A DNA stretch of 64,000 bases from an uncultured Opitutales bacterium. GTDB lineage: Bacteria; Verrucomicrobiota; Verrucomicrobiia; Opitutales; Intestinicryptomonadaceae. The notes beneath the pieces are model-generated. The model worked only from the letters and a program-made list of their open reading frames with translations, was not told the DNA's origin and made no database searches. The first letter of the stretch is position 1. Each line of letters starts with the position of its first letter. Positions 27,701 to 35,819 of this stretch are shown here, one piece after another. The stretch is taken from positions 62,001 to 126,000 of the forward strand of contig CALXNZ010000003.1 in assembly GCA_944389885.1 (NCBI GenBank), read 5' to 3'. The position numbers were made by a program, and so were the translations under genes.

Positions 27701-28514
27701 CCATAAGGCTTTCTGGTTTGCCGCGTTCGGCGAGCTTTAGCTCTCCGCGCAGCCTGCGGTATTCGGCGAGAGAAATCTTTGCCGGTGTATTAAATTCGGC
27801 GTCCTCTATCTTTATGTCCTCAAGTTTGGTCAGAAAAGTGGTATGGCGGCAGTGGTCGCTCCAGTAAGTGTCGAGAACTCTTATCTCGGTTATGCTTGGG
27901 TCGCGTTTCTCGTCTTTTGCGAAATAGTCGCGGCAAAATGCGAGATCCTCGACCGACATCGCCAGCGACATCTTTTTATGGAGGGCGGCAATTTGCGCTT
28001 CGTCCATATTTGCGAAACCGTCTATTGTTTGAATATCGGCGGGCACTTTTGTCTTCCTCTCGAGCGTCTGAGGCTTGTCGAGAGACGCCTCGCGGCTGTC
28101 AACCGCATTTATGAGGTATTTTTTTATTTGTTCTATCTCGTCTTGCGAGAGATTCCCCTTTAAAACGTATATTTTTGCGCAGGCAACTTTGGGCCTCTTT
28201 AAAGCCGCTATTTGAATGCATTGTTCCGCTGAATCGGCCCGCTGGTCGAATTGTCCCGGAAGGTATTCCACGCCGAACACCGTTTCGTCATCCGACAGCG
28301 GAAAAGTTTCCTCGTACAGATTTTCAACCGGGGCTTCCCTAAATATTAGGTTCTTTATCTTATTGTAGACTTCTGAATCCAGCCCCTCTGCGTCGTAGCG
28401 CTGAAGTATTCTAAGGCCGCCTATCGACTTTATATTTAGCGAAGCCTTAATATCGTTTAAAAGGGCTTTTGCCGCGTGTCCGTTTTTATCCTCTACAAAT
28501 ACTCTGCGAATCAT
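24783..28514 (-). CDS. purL: Phosphoribosylformylglycinamidine synthase, large fused form
   Basis: PurL converts FGAR, ATP and glutamine to FGAM in purine synthesis. This is the single-chain form (1243 residues) joining the synthetase halves to a C-terminal class I glutaminase, unlike the PurS-PurQ-PurL form. Visible features are YWSDHCRHTTF, GIGGATGSSKD, FGAGGVSVAIGE, IGGKDSMSGSF, and the glutaminase with nucleophile Cys in LVLGICNGFQALIKLG and the catalytic His in VSHGEGKF. A rather divergent oxyanion segment GGFSAGDEPAGSGKF replaces the usual GGFSYGDY-type motif. It stands alone, followed by the degenerate regulator. Its start lies 35 bases from a TTGCGA box (weak). Confidence 0.95.
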   Translation of the reverse strand: MIRRVFVEDKNGHAAKALLNDIKASLNIKSIGGLRILQRYDAEGLDSEVYNKIKNLIFREAPVENLYEETFPLSDDETVFGVEYLPGQFDQRADSAEQCIQIAALKRPKVACAKIYVLKGNLSQDEIEQIKKYLINAVDSREASLDKPQTLERKTKVPADIQTIDGFANMDEAQIAALHKKMSLAMSVEDLAFCRDYFAKDEKRDPSITEIRVLDTYWSDHCRHTTFLTKLEDIKIEDAEFNTPAKISLAEYRRLRGELKLAERGKPESLMDLALIGMRALKNAEKLQDIEESEEINAASIEVDAEIDGHSEKWLVMFKNETHNHPTEIEPFGGAATCLGGAIRDPLSGRSYVYQAMRVTGAADPRKPFEETLKGKLPQKKIVTEAANGYSSYGNQIGLATGQVCEIYHTGYLAKRMEIGAVVAAAPKSWVKRMRPEKGDVILLLGGRTGRDGIGGATGSSKDHTEKALENSAEVQKGDAPMERKLQRLFRNPEASKLIKRCNDFGAGGVSVAIGELAPSLEINLDAVPKKYDGLDGTELAISESQERMAVVVSPLDAEKFTKLADEENLECTPVAVVTDSGRLVMKWRGKPIVNLSRAFLDTNGTTASARAEISAPSKSTPFDSTSKNPSDKNEWIKTLQDLNCCSQRGLVERFDSSIGAASVTHPFGGKNLSTQPESMCAKIPLLRGDTNLGTIFAFGFNPNISSWSPYHGAVYAVLESVAKIAASGGDISKIRFTFQEYFEKLRKNPKRWGKPLAALLGALDAQMALGCPAIGGKDSMSGSFNDIDVPPTLVSFAITTCDVRNVISPEFKRPSSEVALIRIAKDENFIPDWDELKRKYAALNKAILEKKVLAAHSLRFGGLAEAISKMTFGNGIGFEFTKEFPNPFALDYGAIVVELAENVNPSELEAEKIGHTIASPEIRVGETSIPICELISAWEAPLESVYPTKTAKMPQSLEAIKPAFSPKIPFLSPNKYAKPKVFIPVFPGTNCEYDTARAFEKAGAETDIFVFRNRSDSDVAESIEEMRKRIGSSQMLMIPGGFSAGDEPAGSGKFIAAVFRNAALSDAVMGLVKDRKGLVLGICNGFQALIKLGLVPFGEIRELSEDSPTLTYNNIGRHVSCYVQTRISSTLSPWLSQCSVGEVYTIPVSHGEGKFIAPESLIKSLADNGQIATQYVSPNGEPTQEMPYNPNGSMCAVEGICSPDGLVFGKMGHTERCGTNIGVNIPGEKIQPIFASGVSYFK

Positions 28515-28611
28515 CTCCGCAGAATCCTAAATTTGGCGTGGATTCGCAACCTTTTTTTCCGAAAAGCTCCATATGGCGCCGCTTTCTTGAAAATAATTGT
28601 AAAACCCCAAG

Positions 28612-28636
28612 AAAAGTCTTTTGTTTGAGGACTTTT
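28612..28636 (+). repeat. Inverted repeat upstream of the 28656 gene
   Basis: AAAAGTC and GACTTTT form a perfect 7-base inverted repeat with an 11-base spacer, covering the expected -35 region of the 28656 promoter. It could be an operator or a weak hairpin. Confidence 0.35.
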
Positions 28637-28640
28637 GCGC

Positions 28641-28646
28641 TATAGA
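28641..28646 (+). promoter_or_regulatory. -10 box of the 28656 gene
   Basis: TATAGA ends 9 bases before the ATG; no good -35 is seen at the usual distance, where the inverted repeat lies instead. Confidence 0.35.
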
Positions 28647-28655
28647 TTTTTTGGT

Positions 28656-29576
28656 ATGTTAAGAATTTTTACGGCAATACTGCTTGTTTCTCTCTTTTCG
28701 GCGGTTTCATTTGGGCGCATTAGCTCTTTTGGAGCTCCCGCTGAATACGGGTTAGCTTCGGACACGGAGTGCTGGTACGATATAAATCAGCATACTTGGG
28801 ACGTGTTTGTATCAATGGATTCAGACAAGATTTTGGGGATAAACGACAAGCGTCTTACCGTATTCCAAGTGGAGTACTATTCTACGGCCGTATTGGAGGG
28901 TCTGAAAGTTGGCGACAACACTGTCTGCGCCTCTTTCTCCGACAGGGGTGGATTCTTCGGGGGTGAAGGTTATATGGACCTCTTTTATTACGCTCCCATA
29001 GACGTCCCGCGCTACGCCCAGCAAGCCGTTTTTTACGGAGGCTGGAAATATAATTTGAACAGGTATGTTGACATAGATCTCGGAGGCATTTTTACATATT
29101 CCACAAAGCGCGTGGCAGGTCCCGGAATAGCCGGATACGGCGGAGAAACTTTCCGAGACGATTTTTATGTGGGTTTTTGTTTCGACAAGATTTATGTAAA
29201 TCCCTTTGTATATTTCGACTATTGCTCCGAATATGACGCTAAAAAGTATATGGCTGGCATAAGGCCGTCTTTCGATCTTGAGCCGTATACTGCCATAAGC
29301 GGATTATCTTTGGATCTGCAGCTCACTTTGGGGTATGTGAGCGCGTGCAGGTTTGCCGGCGAATATGAGATAGGCGGCATGTATTGGAGAAACGACTACT
29401 CATATATACAAGGCGAGGCGAATCTCGTGTATTGCATAGATAAAATACGCATGTTTGTCGGGATTGGCTGGGCGTGCAATAATGCCGGTAAAAGGGAAAC
29501 AGTGGGGTCGGTGGCGATAGATATGGGGCCGGACCAGATGGTATGGGGAGCTTGCGGAATAGGATATGTATTTTAA
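28656..29576 (+). CDS. Putative outer-membrane beta-barrel protein
   Basis: The 306-residue product starts at the ATG that gives a clean Sec signal (MLRIFTAILLVSLFSAVSFG); a TTG seven codons upstream lies within the promoter. The mature sequence is rich in Tyr, Phe and Gly with alternating hydrophobic residues (YVDIDLGGIFTYST, KIYVNPFVYFDYCS, GLSLDLQLTLGYVSA) and ends in Phe (GIGYVF), as expected for a small outer-membrane barrel. No family was recognised; it resembles the TorF-type protein at 54809 in style only. It is divergent from purL. A transport or structural role is inferred. Confidence 0.65.
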   Translation: MLRIFTAILLVSLFSAVSFGRISSFGAPAEYGLASDTECWYDINQHTWDVFVSMDSDKILGINDKRLTVFQVEYYSTAVLEGLKVGDNTVCASFSDRGGFFGGEGYMDLFYYAPIDVPRYAQQAVFYGGWKYNLNRYVDIDLGGIFTYSTKRVAGPGIAGYGGETFRDDFYVGFCFDKIYVNPFVYFDYCSEYDAKKYMAGIRPSFDLEPYTAISGLSLDLQLTLGYVSACRFAGEYEIGGMYWRNDYSYIQGEANLVYCIDKIRMFVGIGWACNNAGKRETVGSVAIDMGPDQMVWGACGIGYVF

Positions 29577-29733
29577 ACTGTTTCTTGAAATTGAGAACGC
29601 CATGGCGTTATAAGCTTCATGGGATTTTTGTCGCCGCTCCCAGGCTATCAGAACCTCTTTGTGGATTAAAGGAGGGCGTTTTTTCAAGGCGCGCTGCCGA
29701 TAAAAAGTATTCTGGGTAAAAAAGGCTCAACGC

Positions 29734-29760
29734 TTGACATTCGCATACGGCGTGTATTTG
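29734..29760 (+). promoter_or_regulatory. Predicted promoter of the 29769 gene
   Basis: A perfect TTGACA lies 35 bases before the ATG. The best -10 is a poor TATTTG at 15 bases spacing. The placement would put +1 at or next to the start codon. Confidence 0.4.
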
Positions 29761-29768
29761 CTGTTTTC

Positions 29769-30755
29769 ATGAGACAAGCCTTTGGGTCAGTTTGCATTTT
29801 TACGATTTTATTTTTTCAGGCTGGTTTTGCGTGGTCCCAGCCGGCGAAAACTTCTTCATTGCCTCCGGCCCTTGAAATTCTTTCAAAAGTCCTAAATTCT
29901 GAGGATATAAAATTCGACATAACCAAGTCCGATCCGCGCCGTATAGAAATACCCTATTCTGTGCGCGATTTTACCGCGTGCATAATAGCGGCGATGGAGA
30001 CCCGCAGCATATTTTCGATGACCGGTTTTGTGGCCGCCGACTCAAAGAAATACCCTCTTTCAAAAGAGAAGCTTTCCGAGATTGCCCAGTATTTGAACGA
30101 CAACACCAGGCTGTCGAAATATGTTTTTTCCTTGCGCAACAACGCTGTGATATTCCAGTTTAAACAAATAGTAATAGACGGAATTTCCGAGAGGGAAATG
30201 GCCATGATGTTTGCGTTGGCGTCGGCGGAGATTCGCTCTTGCATATTGACAATGCGTTTCGTGTGCGAGGATTCTATAGCGATAAATCGCGCGCGCGCCC
30301 TCTCCGACGGGTTGGCGTTCGACGGCCTGCCAATGAAATTTGCCTGGATTAGAAAATACGAGGAGCGCCCTATGGGTTATATGGCAAAGCTTGAACGCGA
30401 CGGCGCCGAACTCGACGAATACAGATATGATCTGGGCAGGAAATGGAAAGACGGAACGTCAGATCCAAATTTTGACTCCCATTTTAAGGAACTTTCCGCG
30501 TCGATGTTAAAGCTAAAAGATTTTTCTGATATAAAGAGCGTTTCAACAGGAAACGAGAAGATAGGCGGGTCGGATTTCCGCACCGAGACATTTTCGATGA
30601 AGCGCGACGGAAAATCTTTTGAGACAACAGTTTATCTCAGCGCGAAAGGCGGGAAGCTTCTAAAATTTAGATCAACTTTCAACGAACCAGTAAAAGAGGG
30701 GATTAAGGATATCGTAAAGCAGTGCATAGCAAAGCGCACGAGCGCGGAATTTTGA
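29769..30755 (+). CDS. Exported protein of unknown function
   Basis: The 328-residue product has a Sec signal peptide (MRQAFGSVCIFTILFFQAGF ending near AWSQ). The remainder is soluble, charged and alpha/beta in character. No family was recognised. Short hydrophobic stretches near residues 68-85 may pack in the core rather than cross a membrane. It is preceded by a perfect TTGACA box and is followed by a 226-base leader region of the next gene. A periplasmic role is likely; nothing in the context points to a pathway. Confidence 0.7.
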   Translation: MRQAFGSVCIFTILFFQAGFAWSQPAKTSSLPPALEILSKVLNSEDIKFDITKSDPRRIEIPYSVRDFTACIIAAMETRSIFSMTGFVAADSKKYPLSKEKLSEIAQYLNDNTRLSKYVFSLRNNAVIFQFKQIVIDGISEREMAMMFALASAEIRSCILTMRFVCEDSIAINRARALSDGLAFDGLPMKFAWIRKYEERPMGYMAKLERDGAELDEYRYDLGRKWKDGTSDPNFDSHFKELSASMLKLKDFSDIKSVSTGNEKIGGSDFRTETFSMKRDGKSFETTVYLSAKGGKLLKFRSTFNEPVKEGIKDIVKQCIAKRTSAEF

Positions 30756-30775
30756 TTTTATACAGCCTGTTTTTC

Positions 30776-30806
30776 TTGCGGTTTTCCGGATTTGTTCCAT
30801 TATAAT
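30776..30806 (+). promoter_or_regulatory. Predicted promoter with a long leader
   Basis: A perfect TATAAT (30801-30806) with TTGCGG 19 bases upstream. It would give a leader of about 168 bases to the pyrophosphatase start at 30982, unlike the near-leaderless starts elsewhere in the window. Confidence 0.5.
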
Positions 30807-30834
30807 TTAAAAGCGTAATAAATTGTTCTGGAGA

Positions 30835-30936
30835 ATGGCATTTGATGGTTTATGGACAACAAATCCGATTTATTCTTTCAAAGGTCTCTACTTTTGGGAA
30901 GTCCGATTTTTTCGGAAAGATATGAAAGTTTCTTAA
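30835..30936 (+). CDS. Possible leader peptide (uORF)
   Basis: A 33-codon open frame with ATG 28 bases after the TATAAT box and GGAGA immediately before it, ending with TAA 45 bases before the pyrophosphatase ATG. The peptide starts MAFDGLWTTNP and is rich in aromatic residues (two Trp, five Phe, two Tyr). Its coding status is unproven. It could be a chance frame in a transcribed leader or a regulatory leader peptide. It also contains a short TCCGA/TCGGA hairpin near its end. Confidence 0.25.
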   Translation: MAFDGLWTTNPIYSFKGLYFWEVRFFRKDMKVS

Positions 30937-30981
30937 GTGGAATGCCTCTGATGGTTGCTGGTAAAAATATGGAGATTTAAA

Positions 30982-32652
30982 ATGGCGGGAAAAACCGTTT
31001 ATATACTCGGCCACAAAAATCCTGATGTCGATTCCATATGTTCGAGCATAGCCTATGCCGAATATAAGAAGGCAATGGGATTCCCAAACTATGTCGCCGC
31101 TCGCTGCGGGAATTCAAACGCCAGAATAGACATGATATTGCGGAAGTTCGGATTTGAGCTTCCGGAATTCGTTGGCGACGTTCGCCTGCGCGCCGAAAAC
31201 GTTATGAAAAGGGATTTTCTCAGCCTCGGAGAGAACGTTTCGTGCTATTCTGTCATGGAAACCATAGACAAGTACGATTTGCGCACAGTCCCTCTTTTAA
31301 ATTCCGCGGGAAAGCTCTTGGGGGAAGTGTCCGTTTTCGACTTGGGTGAATTCTTCATACCGCGGCCGAGGGAAGTGCGCGAGGTCAGGCGTTTGCGGGC
31401 TACGCTTCGGGACGTCATAAACACTCTGAACGCTACTGTCCACGTTTCCTTTAGGGAGGACGACATGGAGGATTTGTATGTGCGCATAGGGGCCATGGAA
31501 GTCTCGAGCTTCGATTCTTTCATAGAGGGTGAAAAACTCCCTCCCGAGAATAATTTGATAGTGGTTGGCGACCGCTTCGACATACAAATAAAAGCCATAC
31601 AAATAGGGGTGCGCGGCATAATTATAACGGGCGGATACGGCGTGGATTCCTCCGTGCTTTCCATGGCAAGGGCAAACTCTGTGAGCGTGGTTTCCTGCCC
31701 GTACGATTCCGCCACGACAGCTTTGATGGTTAGAATGGCAACGAGGGCGCGTTCAATAATGCGCACTGAACTCGCAGTTGTGAAGCCGGCCCAACTCCTT
31801 TCCGGCATAGCGGCTTCTACAAAGAAATTTTTCGGAAAGACGATTTACGTCTGCGACGATTCCGGAAAACTCTTGGGAGTGTTCTCATATACGGATTTAA
31901 TCGACCTACCGCGCCCTAAAATAGCCCTCGTGGACCACAACGAACTCTCCCAGGCGGTCACCGGGGCGGAGGAGGCCGAGATAGTCGAAATAGTGGACCA
32001 CCACCGCATAGGTTCGGTTCGCACAAATTCCCCCATACTGTTTATAAACGAACCCGTTGGCTCAACGTGCACCATAATCAGCAGAATGTTCGCCCGCTCC
32101 GGCATAAAACCTTCACCGTCTTTGGCCGGCCTGCTGCTTAGCGGGATTGTGTCGGACACCCTCAATTTGAGAAGTCCCACTGCGACTTCGGAGGATTCCG
32201 CGGAGCTCGATAGGCTGTCTAAAATAGCTGGAATAAGCGGCGCCGAGCTCTCCGGCTATATTTTTGGGGCGGGTTCCATCATACTTTCAAGTTCCGCGGA
32301 CGACATAGTGCGTTCTGACTGCAAACTGTACGAAGAAAATTCAAACGCATTTTCTGTGTCGCAAATAGAGGATTTGGACTACGACAACTTCTTTGGAAAA
32401 ATTGAAGATATACGCGCGGCTTTGGAACGTTTTAGAGCGGAAAAGAATCTTCTATTTTCCGCATTGTTTGTCACAAATGTGACTTCGCAGGATTCCTTGC
32501 TGATGGTGTGCGGTTCCGAAGAATTCATATCCAGAATAAGTTTCGCGCGCGATCCCGAAAGGGGCTGCTTTGAGCTTCCAAAAATGGTGAGCCGCAAGAA
32601 ACAGCTTGTGCCGTACTTGTCTACTCTTTTGCGCGAGCCAATGGCCCAATAA
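30982..32652 (+). CDS. DHH-family manganese-dependent inorganic pyrophosphatase with CBS/DRTGG insert
   Basis: Family II pyrophosphatases hydrolyse PPi; the CBS-containing group is regulated by adenine nucleotides. The 556-residue product starts at the ATG with a GGAGA site 6 bases upstream. The N-terminal metal motif is GHKNPDVDS (H11, D15, D17). A regulatory insert follows with CBS-like repeats (SVMETIDKYDLRTVPLLNS and TIYVCDDSGKLLGVFSYTDL) around a DRTGG-type domain. The DHH catalytic half resumes with ALVDHNELSQ and IVDHHRIGSV, and a DHHA2 domain ends the protein. It is preceded by a long leader with a possible uORF. Length and order match known CBS-DRTGG pyrophosphatases. Confidence 0.9.
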   Translation: MAGKTVYILGHKNPDVDSICSSIAYAEYKKAMGFPNYVAARCGNSNARIDMILRKFGFELPEFVGDVRLRAENVMKRDFLSLGENVSCYSVMETIDKYDLRTVPLLNSAGKLLGEVSVFDLGEFFIPRPREVREVRRLRATLRDVINTLNATVHVSFREDDMEDLYVRIGAMEVSSFDSFIEGEKLPPENNLIVVGDRFDIQIKAIQIGVRGIIITGGYGVDSSVLSMARANSVSVVSCPYDSATTALMVRMATRARSIMRTELAVVKPAQLLSGIAASTKKFFGKTIYVCDDSGKLLGVFSYTDLIDLPRPKIALVDHNELSQAVTGAEEAEIVEIVDHHRIGSVRTNSPILFINEPVGSTCTIISRMFARSGIKPSPSLAGLLLSGIVSDTLNLRSPTATSEDSAELDRLSKIAGISGAELSGYIFGAGSIILSSSADDIVRSDCKLYEENSNAFSVSQIEDLDYDNFFGKIEDIRAALERFRAEKNLLFSALFVTNVTSQDSLLMVCGSEEFISRISFARDPERGCFELPKMVSRKKQLVPYLSTLLREPMAQ

Positions 32653-32707
32653 TGGATTCTAAAATCTTGACTCAGATTATACTTTGTCGAAAGTCTTATA
32701 TATTTGC

Positions 32708-34468
32708 ATGAATAAGTTATTGAGATTTTACGTTTATGTGCGCCCCTGTATTAAACAGCTTGTAGGGGCTGTAATCTTTGGGGCCCTTTTCGGGATTTGC
32801 AGCGGTTTTGGAATGCCCGTGATATTCGACAAGGTGTTGCGCAAGATTTTCATGGAGCAGTCGTCAAGCTCCCAGTCAATATGGTACATAGTTGGCGTGG
32901 CGATGATGTTGCCGACTATTTTTGCGCTGAGAGCCATATTTGGATACCTAAGCGGCTATCTCATGACCTATGCGTCCCTCGAAGTATTGCGCAGGTTAAA
33001 ACTCGAGATTTTCAGCAAGCTGCAAAGCTATCCTGTCGCATTTTTCGAGCGCTTTAATACCGGCGATTTGCTCACAAGGCTCACCAACGACACCGCGTCG
33101 GTGCAGTCGATTTTGTTGTCATTTTCTTCGGAAATATTTCGCCAGCCCCTTCAGGTGGCGGGCGCTTTGGGATTTTTACTTTACCTTTGCTTTACAAAGG
33201 GGCAGGTGATATTTTTGCTGTTTTTTTTGGCGGCGGTGCCGTTTTGCATAATGCCCGTACAGCTAATACGCAAAAATATGAAGCGTTTTGCGGGGAAGGC
33301 CCAAATAGGGCTGAGCGATATGGCGCAGTTATTCGGTGAAAACCTTGACGCCGTGCACGAGGTCAGGGTGTTTAATCTTCAAAAAAGCCAGATAAATAAA
33401 TTTTCGGGAATCAACGATCTCATAAAATATTACAGCTTGAAACTGGCCAAATATGAACTGATGCAGCAGCCGTTCATGGAGTTTCTGGCGGCGACTATGG
33501 TGGCGGTGACGTTTGTGTACGCTTATTTTGGAGGAATAGACTTCCCGACATTTTCGGCTATAGGAATCGCTCTGTATTTCACTATAGATCCTATAAAGCG
33601 CATAATCAGAATGTCCACGGATTTGATTAAGACTTTGCCCCTTATAGATAGAATCTTGGAGATACTCGATTACAAGACGACGGTTCCCGAACCTGAAAAT
33701 CCCGTGGAAATAGGAAGGGTAAAGGGCGATTTGAAGTTTGAAGGGGTGAGTTTTGCGTATGGCGATAAAACTGTCCTTAAAGATATAAATATTGAGATAC
33801 CGTCCGGATTGAGCTGCGCGTTGGTCGGCGAAAGCGGGGCGGGTAAAAGCACGTTTGCAAAACTTGCAATGCGCTTGTACAATCCTGAGTCGGGCAGCAT
33901 CACAATGGACGGAGTGGACTTGCGCGATATCCGCGGGGCAGATTATGCCGCCAACCTTGGCAGCGTGCCGCAATATCCTGTGCTGTTCAACGATACCGTG
34001 TATAACAATATCATCGCCGCCAAGCCGGACGCTTCCGAAGCCGAAGTTTATGCCGCCGCAAAAATGGCGTACGCCCATGAATTTATTCTCGAATTGGAAA
34101 ACGGCTATCAGACTGTCGTGGGAGAGCGCGGAGACAGGCTTTCGGGCGGGCAAAAACAGCGAATTGCCCTGGCTCGGGTATTTTTGAAAAATCCGCCTTT
34201 CATAGTTCTCGACGAGGCTACTTCCGCTCTCGACGTAAACAGCGAAGCGTTTATCCAGCAGGCCGTTGATTCGCTTATGCGCGATAGGACTATGTTGATA
34301 ATAGCGCACCGCTTTAGCACCATAAGAAATGTCGGCAGAATAATAGTGTTTCGCGAGGGGGCTATAATAGGATACGGAACCCACAACCAGCTCATGGCTT
34401 CGTGTGAATATTATAGGGGGCTTTACGAGAGCCAGATGGCGAAATTAGGTTCCGAGGAGTCTATTTAA
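32708..34468 (+). CDS. ABC exporter, MsbA-like (membrane and ATPase domains fused)
   Basis: The 586-residue half-transporter has a six-helix type IV exporter membrane domain (about 1-315; SYPVAFFERFNTGDLLTRLT near the start of the intracellular loop) and a C-terminal ATPase. Walker A GESGAGKST is near residue 375, the signature LSGGQKQRIALARVF near 478, and Walker B FIVLDEATSALD near 500. Such dimeric exporters move lipids (MsbA, lipid A core), drugs or peptides. In a Gram-negative-type cell lipid export is plausible, but substrate is unknown. The ATG at 32708 is preferred to a TTG eight codons upstream. Confidence 0.9.
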   Translation: MNKLLRFYVYVRPCIKQLVGAVIFGALFGICSGFGMPVIFDKVLRKIFMEQSSSSQSIWYIVGVAMMLPTIFALRAIFGYLSGYLMTYASLEVLRRLKLEIFSKLQSYPVAFFERFNTGDLLTRLTNDTASVQSILLSFSSEIFRQPLQVAGALGFLLYLCFTKGQVIFLLFFLAAVPFCIMPVQLIRKNMKRFAGKAQIGLSDMAQLFGENLDAVHEVRVFNLQKSQINKFSGINDLIKYYSLKLAKYELMQQPFMEFLAATMVAVTFVYAYFGGIDFPTFSAIGIALYFTIDPIKRIIRMSTDLIKTLPLIDRILEILDYKTTVPEPENPVEIGRVKGDLKFEGVSFAYGDKTVLKDINIEIPSGLSCALVGESGAGKSTFAKLAMRLYNPESGSITMDGVDLRDIRGADYAANLGSVPQYPVLFNDTVYNNIIAAKPDASEAEVYAAAKMAYAHEFILELENGYQTVVGERGDRLSGGQKQRIALARVFLKNPPFIVLDEATSALDVNSEAFIQQAVDSLMRDRTMLIIAHRFSTIRNVGRIIVFREGAIIGYGTHNQLMASCEYYRGLYESQMAKLGSEESI

Positions 34469-34618
34469 CATTTGTACAATATTATGCAATGGCCGTCTGA
34501 TTGTTGTAGAGGCCGTGTTTAAAGTTTGCATCATATTGACTTTTTGTGAAATTTGTCGAAATTTGTTTTGAAGTTTGCCCCGATATTAAAATATTGTCCG
34601 CTCTACAAGGAGAGCGTT

Positions 34619-35485
34619 TTGAAAAATCATATTACGGAGTTCACAACTGAGTCGCACTTGCAGGGAAACAAGTATTTCAGGGTAGTGCACGGTCGAACGG
34701 ACAAGTCGCATTCGGTGGGCTTGCACAGGCACGAGTTCGTGGAGGTATTGTGGGTAAAAAGCGGAGGCGGGCTTCTTATTTCGGGGGGAAGGGAACGATT
34801 CTTCTCAAAGAATTTCCTGTACATTTCAAAACCTTGTGAAGTCCATGTTTTGGATCCCGAGGGAGGGGCGCCGATGGAGTTTTCCTATATTGCTATAGCG
34901 CGGGAAGTCGTGGAGCGCTTTATGCGCGATATTCTCGCTGAGGAGAACGATTCTTATAAGGACGGATTCATAGGAATGTCGGCCAAGCTCACGCCGTTTG
35001 AGACGGCCTTTCTCGACAGGGCCGCAATGGAGCTCGCCGATAATGGGGACTCTCTGATGGCAATTTTTAGGTTTTTATTGAACCTGTATTGGCGAATGAG
35101 AAATTCCCTAATTTCATCGCTCCCTGACGATATTCCTGATTGGTTGAGGGACGCCTGCCAGCGGGCATTGAATCCCGAGAATTTGTCCATTGGCCTTCCT
35201 AAATTCAGGCGGATATGCGGTAAAAATACTTCGTATATAAACCGCGCCATGCGGCGTTATATGGGCTGCACTCCTACGGAATTTCTGAACGACGCCCGCT
35301 TGCGCTATGCAAAATGGCTGTTGGAGACTTCGAGTTTCAGCGCGGGCAAAATTTCGTCCATGTGCGGATTTTCGGATCTCCCGTATTTTTGTCGCAAATT
35401 TAGGGAAAAGTACGAATCCACGCCGATGGAATTTAGAAAGAAGCTGCGGCGCGGCGAGATAATGTACGTGGGGGAATGTAAGTAA
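34619..35485 (+). CDS. AraC-family transcriptional regulator
   Basis: The 288-residue product has an N-terminal cupin-like sensor (HRHEFVEVLWVKSGGG, with His ligands typical of the AraC_binding fold) and a C-terminal pair of helix-turn-helices (FRRICGKNTSYINRAMRRYM, then AGKISSMCGFSDLPYFCRKF and STPMEFRKK). I place the start at the TTG at 34619, which has AAGGAG six bases upstream; longer frames exist upstream without a ribosome site. It probably senses a sugar or related ligand. No adjacent sugar-use operon is evident. The only candidate targets in the window are the GH50-like enzyme and MFS permease far downstream (speculative). Confidence 0.88.
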   Translation: MKNHITEFTTESHLQGNKYFRVVHGRTDKSHSVGLHRHEFVEVLWVKSGGGLLISGGRERFFSKNFLYISKPCEVHVLDPEGGAPMEFSYIAIAREVVERFMRDILAEENDSYKDGFIGMSAKLTPFETAFLDRAAMELADNGDSLMAIFRFLLNLYWRMRNSLISSLPDDIPDWLRDACQRALNPENLSIGLPKFRRICGKNTSYINRAMRRYMGCTPTEFLNDARLRYAKWLLETSSFSAGKISSMCGFSDLPYFCRKFREKYESTPMEFRKKLRRGEIMYVGECK

Positions 35486-35551
35486 TGCGCCGTGGCGTTT
35501 TTTTGCGGAATCCCTGAATGGCGTTAAATATTATTAGTGGCAGGGAGTGAA

Positions 35552-35815
35552 TTACTTCTCAAAATATTGTTTTGATATCTTGTCCCGCTCAAAGATTTTG
35601 AACCCCGCCTTTTTGATTTTAGTTGTGTCCGACAGTTCCCGCTCACGTCCCGGAGTATATTGGATATTTATATTTGGCGAATCGTAAATGCGTTTTACGG
35701 GTTTGCCGTTTACAGGATGTTTTTCAAGCGGCGGGGCGGAAATTGGCTGTTCGACTTCGAATATTTCAGGTTCGGAGCCGTTGGTTTCTATTGTGGTGTA
35801 TGTGTATATTGGCAT
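35552..35815 (-). CDS. Cysteine-free FmdB-like small protein
   Basis: The 87-residue product starts MPIYTYTTIETNGSEPEIFE and continues QPISAPPLEKHPVNGKPVKR. It follows the pattern of FmdB zinc ribbons (MPIYEYxCxxCG...KISDPPL...CPxCG) but has no cysteine at all, so it cannot bind zinc in the usual way. Related cysteine-free proteins occur in other PVC bacteria, as far as I recall. A cysteine-containing paralogue is encoded at 37506-37754 in the same tightly packed unit. It is last of four genes and begins 4 bases after the M50 protease gene. Function unknown. Confidence 0.8.
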   Translation of the reverse strand: MPIYTYTTIETNGSEPEIFEVEQPISAPPLEKHPVNGKPVKRIYDSPNINIQYTPGRERELSDTTKIKKAGFKIFERDKISKQYFEK

Positions 35816-35819
35816 CGTC

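Noticed and set aside
29400-29687. Minus-strand frame beginning MKKRPPLIHKEVLIAW in the gap after the 28656 gene
   Set aside because: The first part reads like protein, but most of the frame overlaps the coding end of the plus-strand gene, there is no ribosome site, and no family was recognised. It may be a decayed remnant, but I cannot support it.
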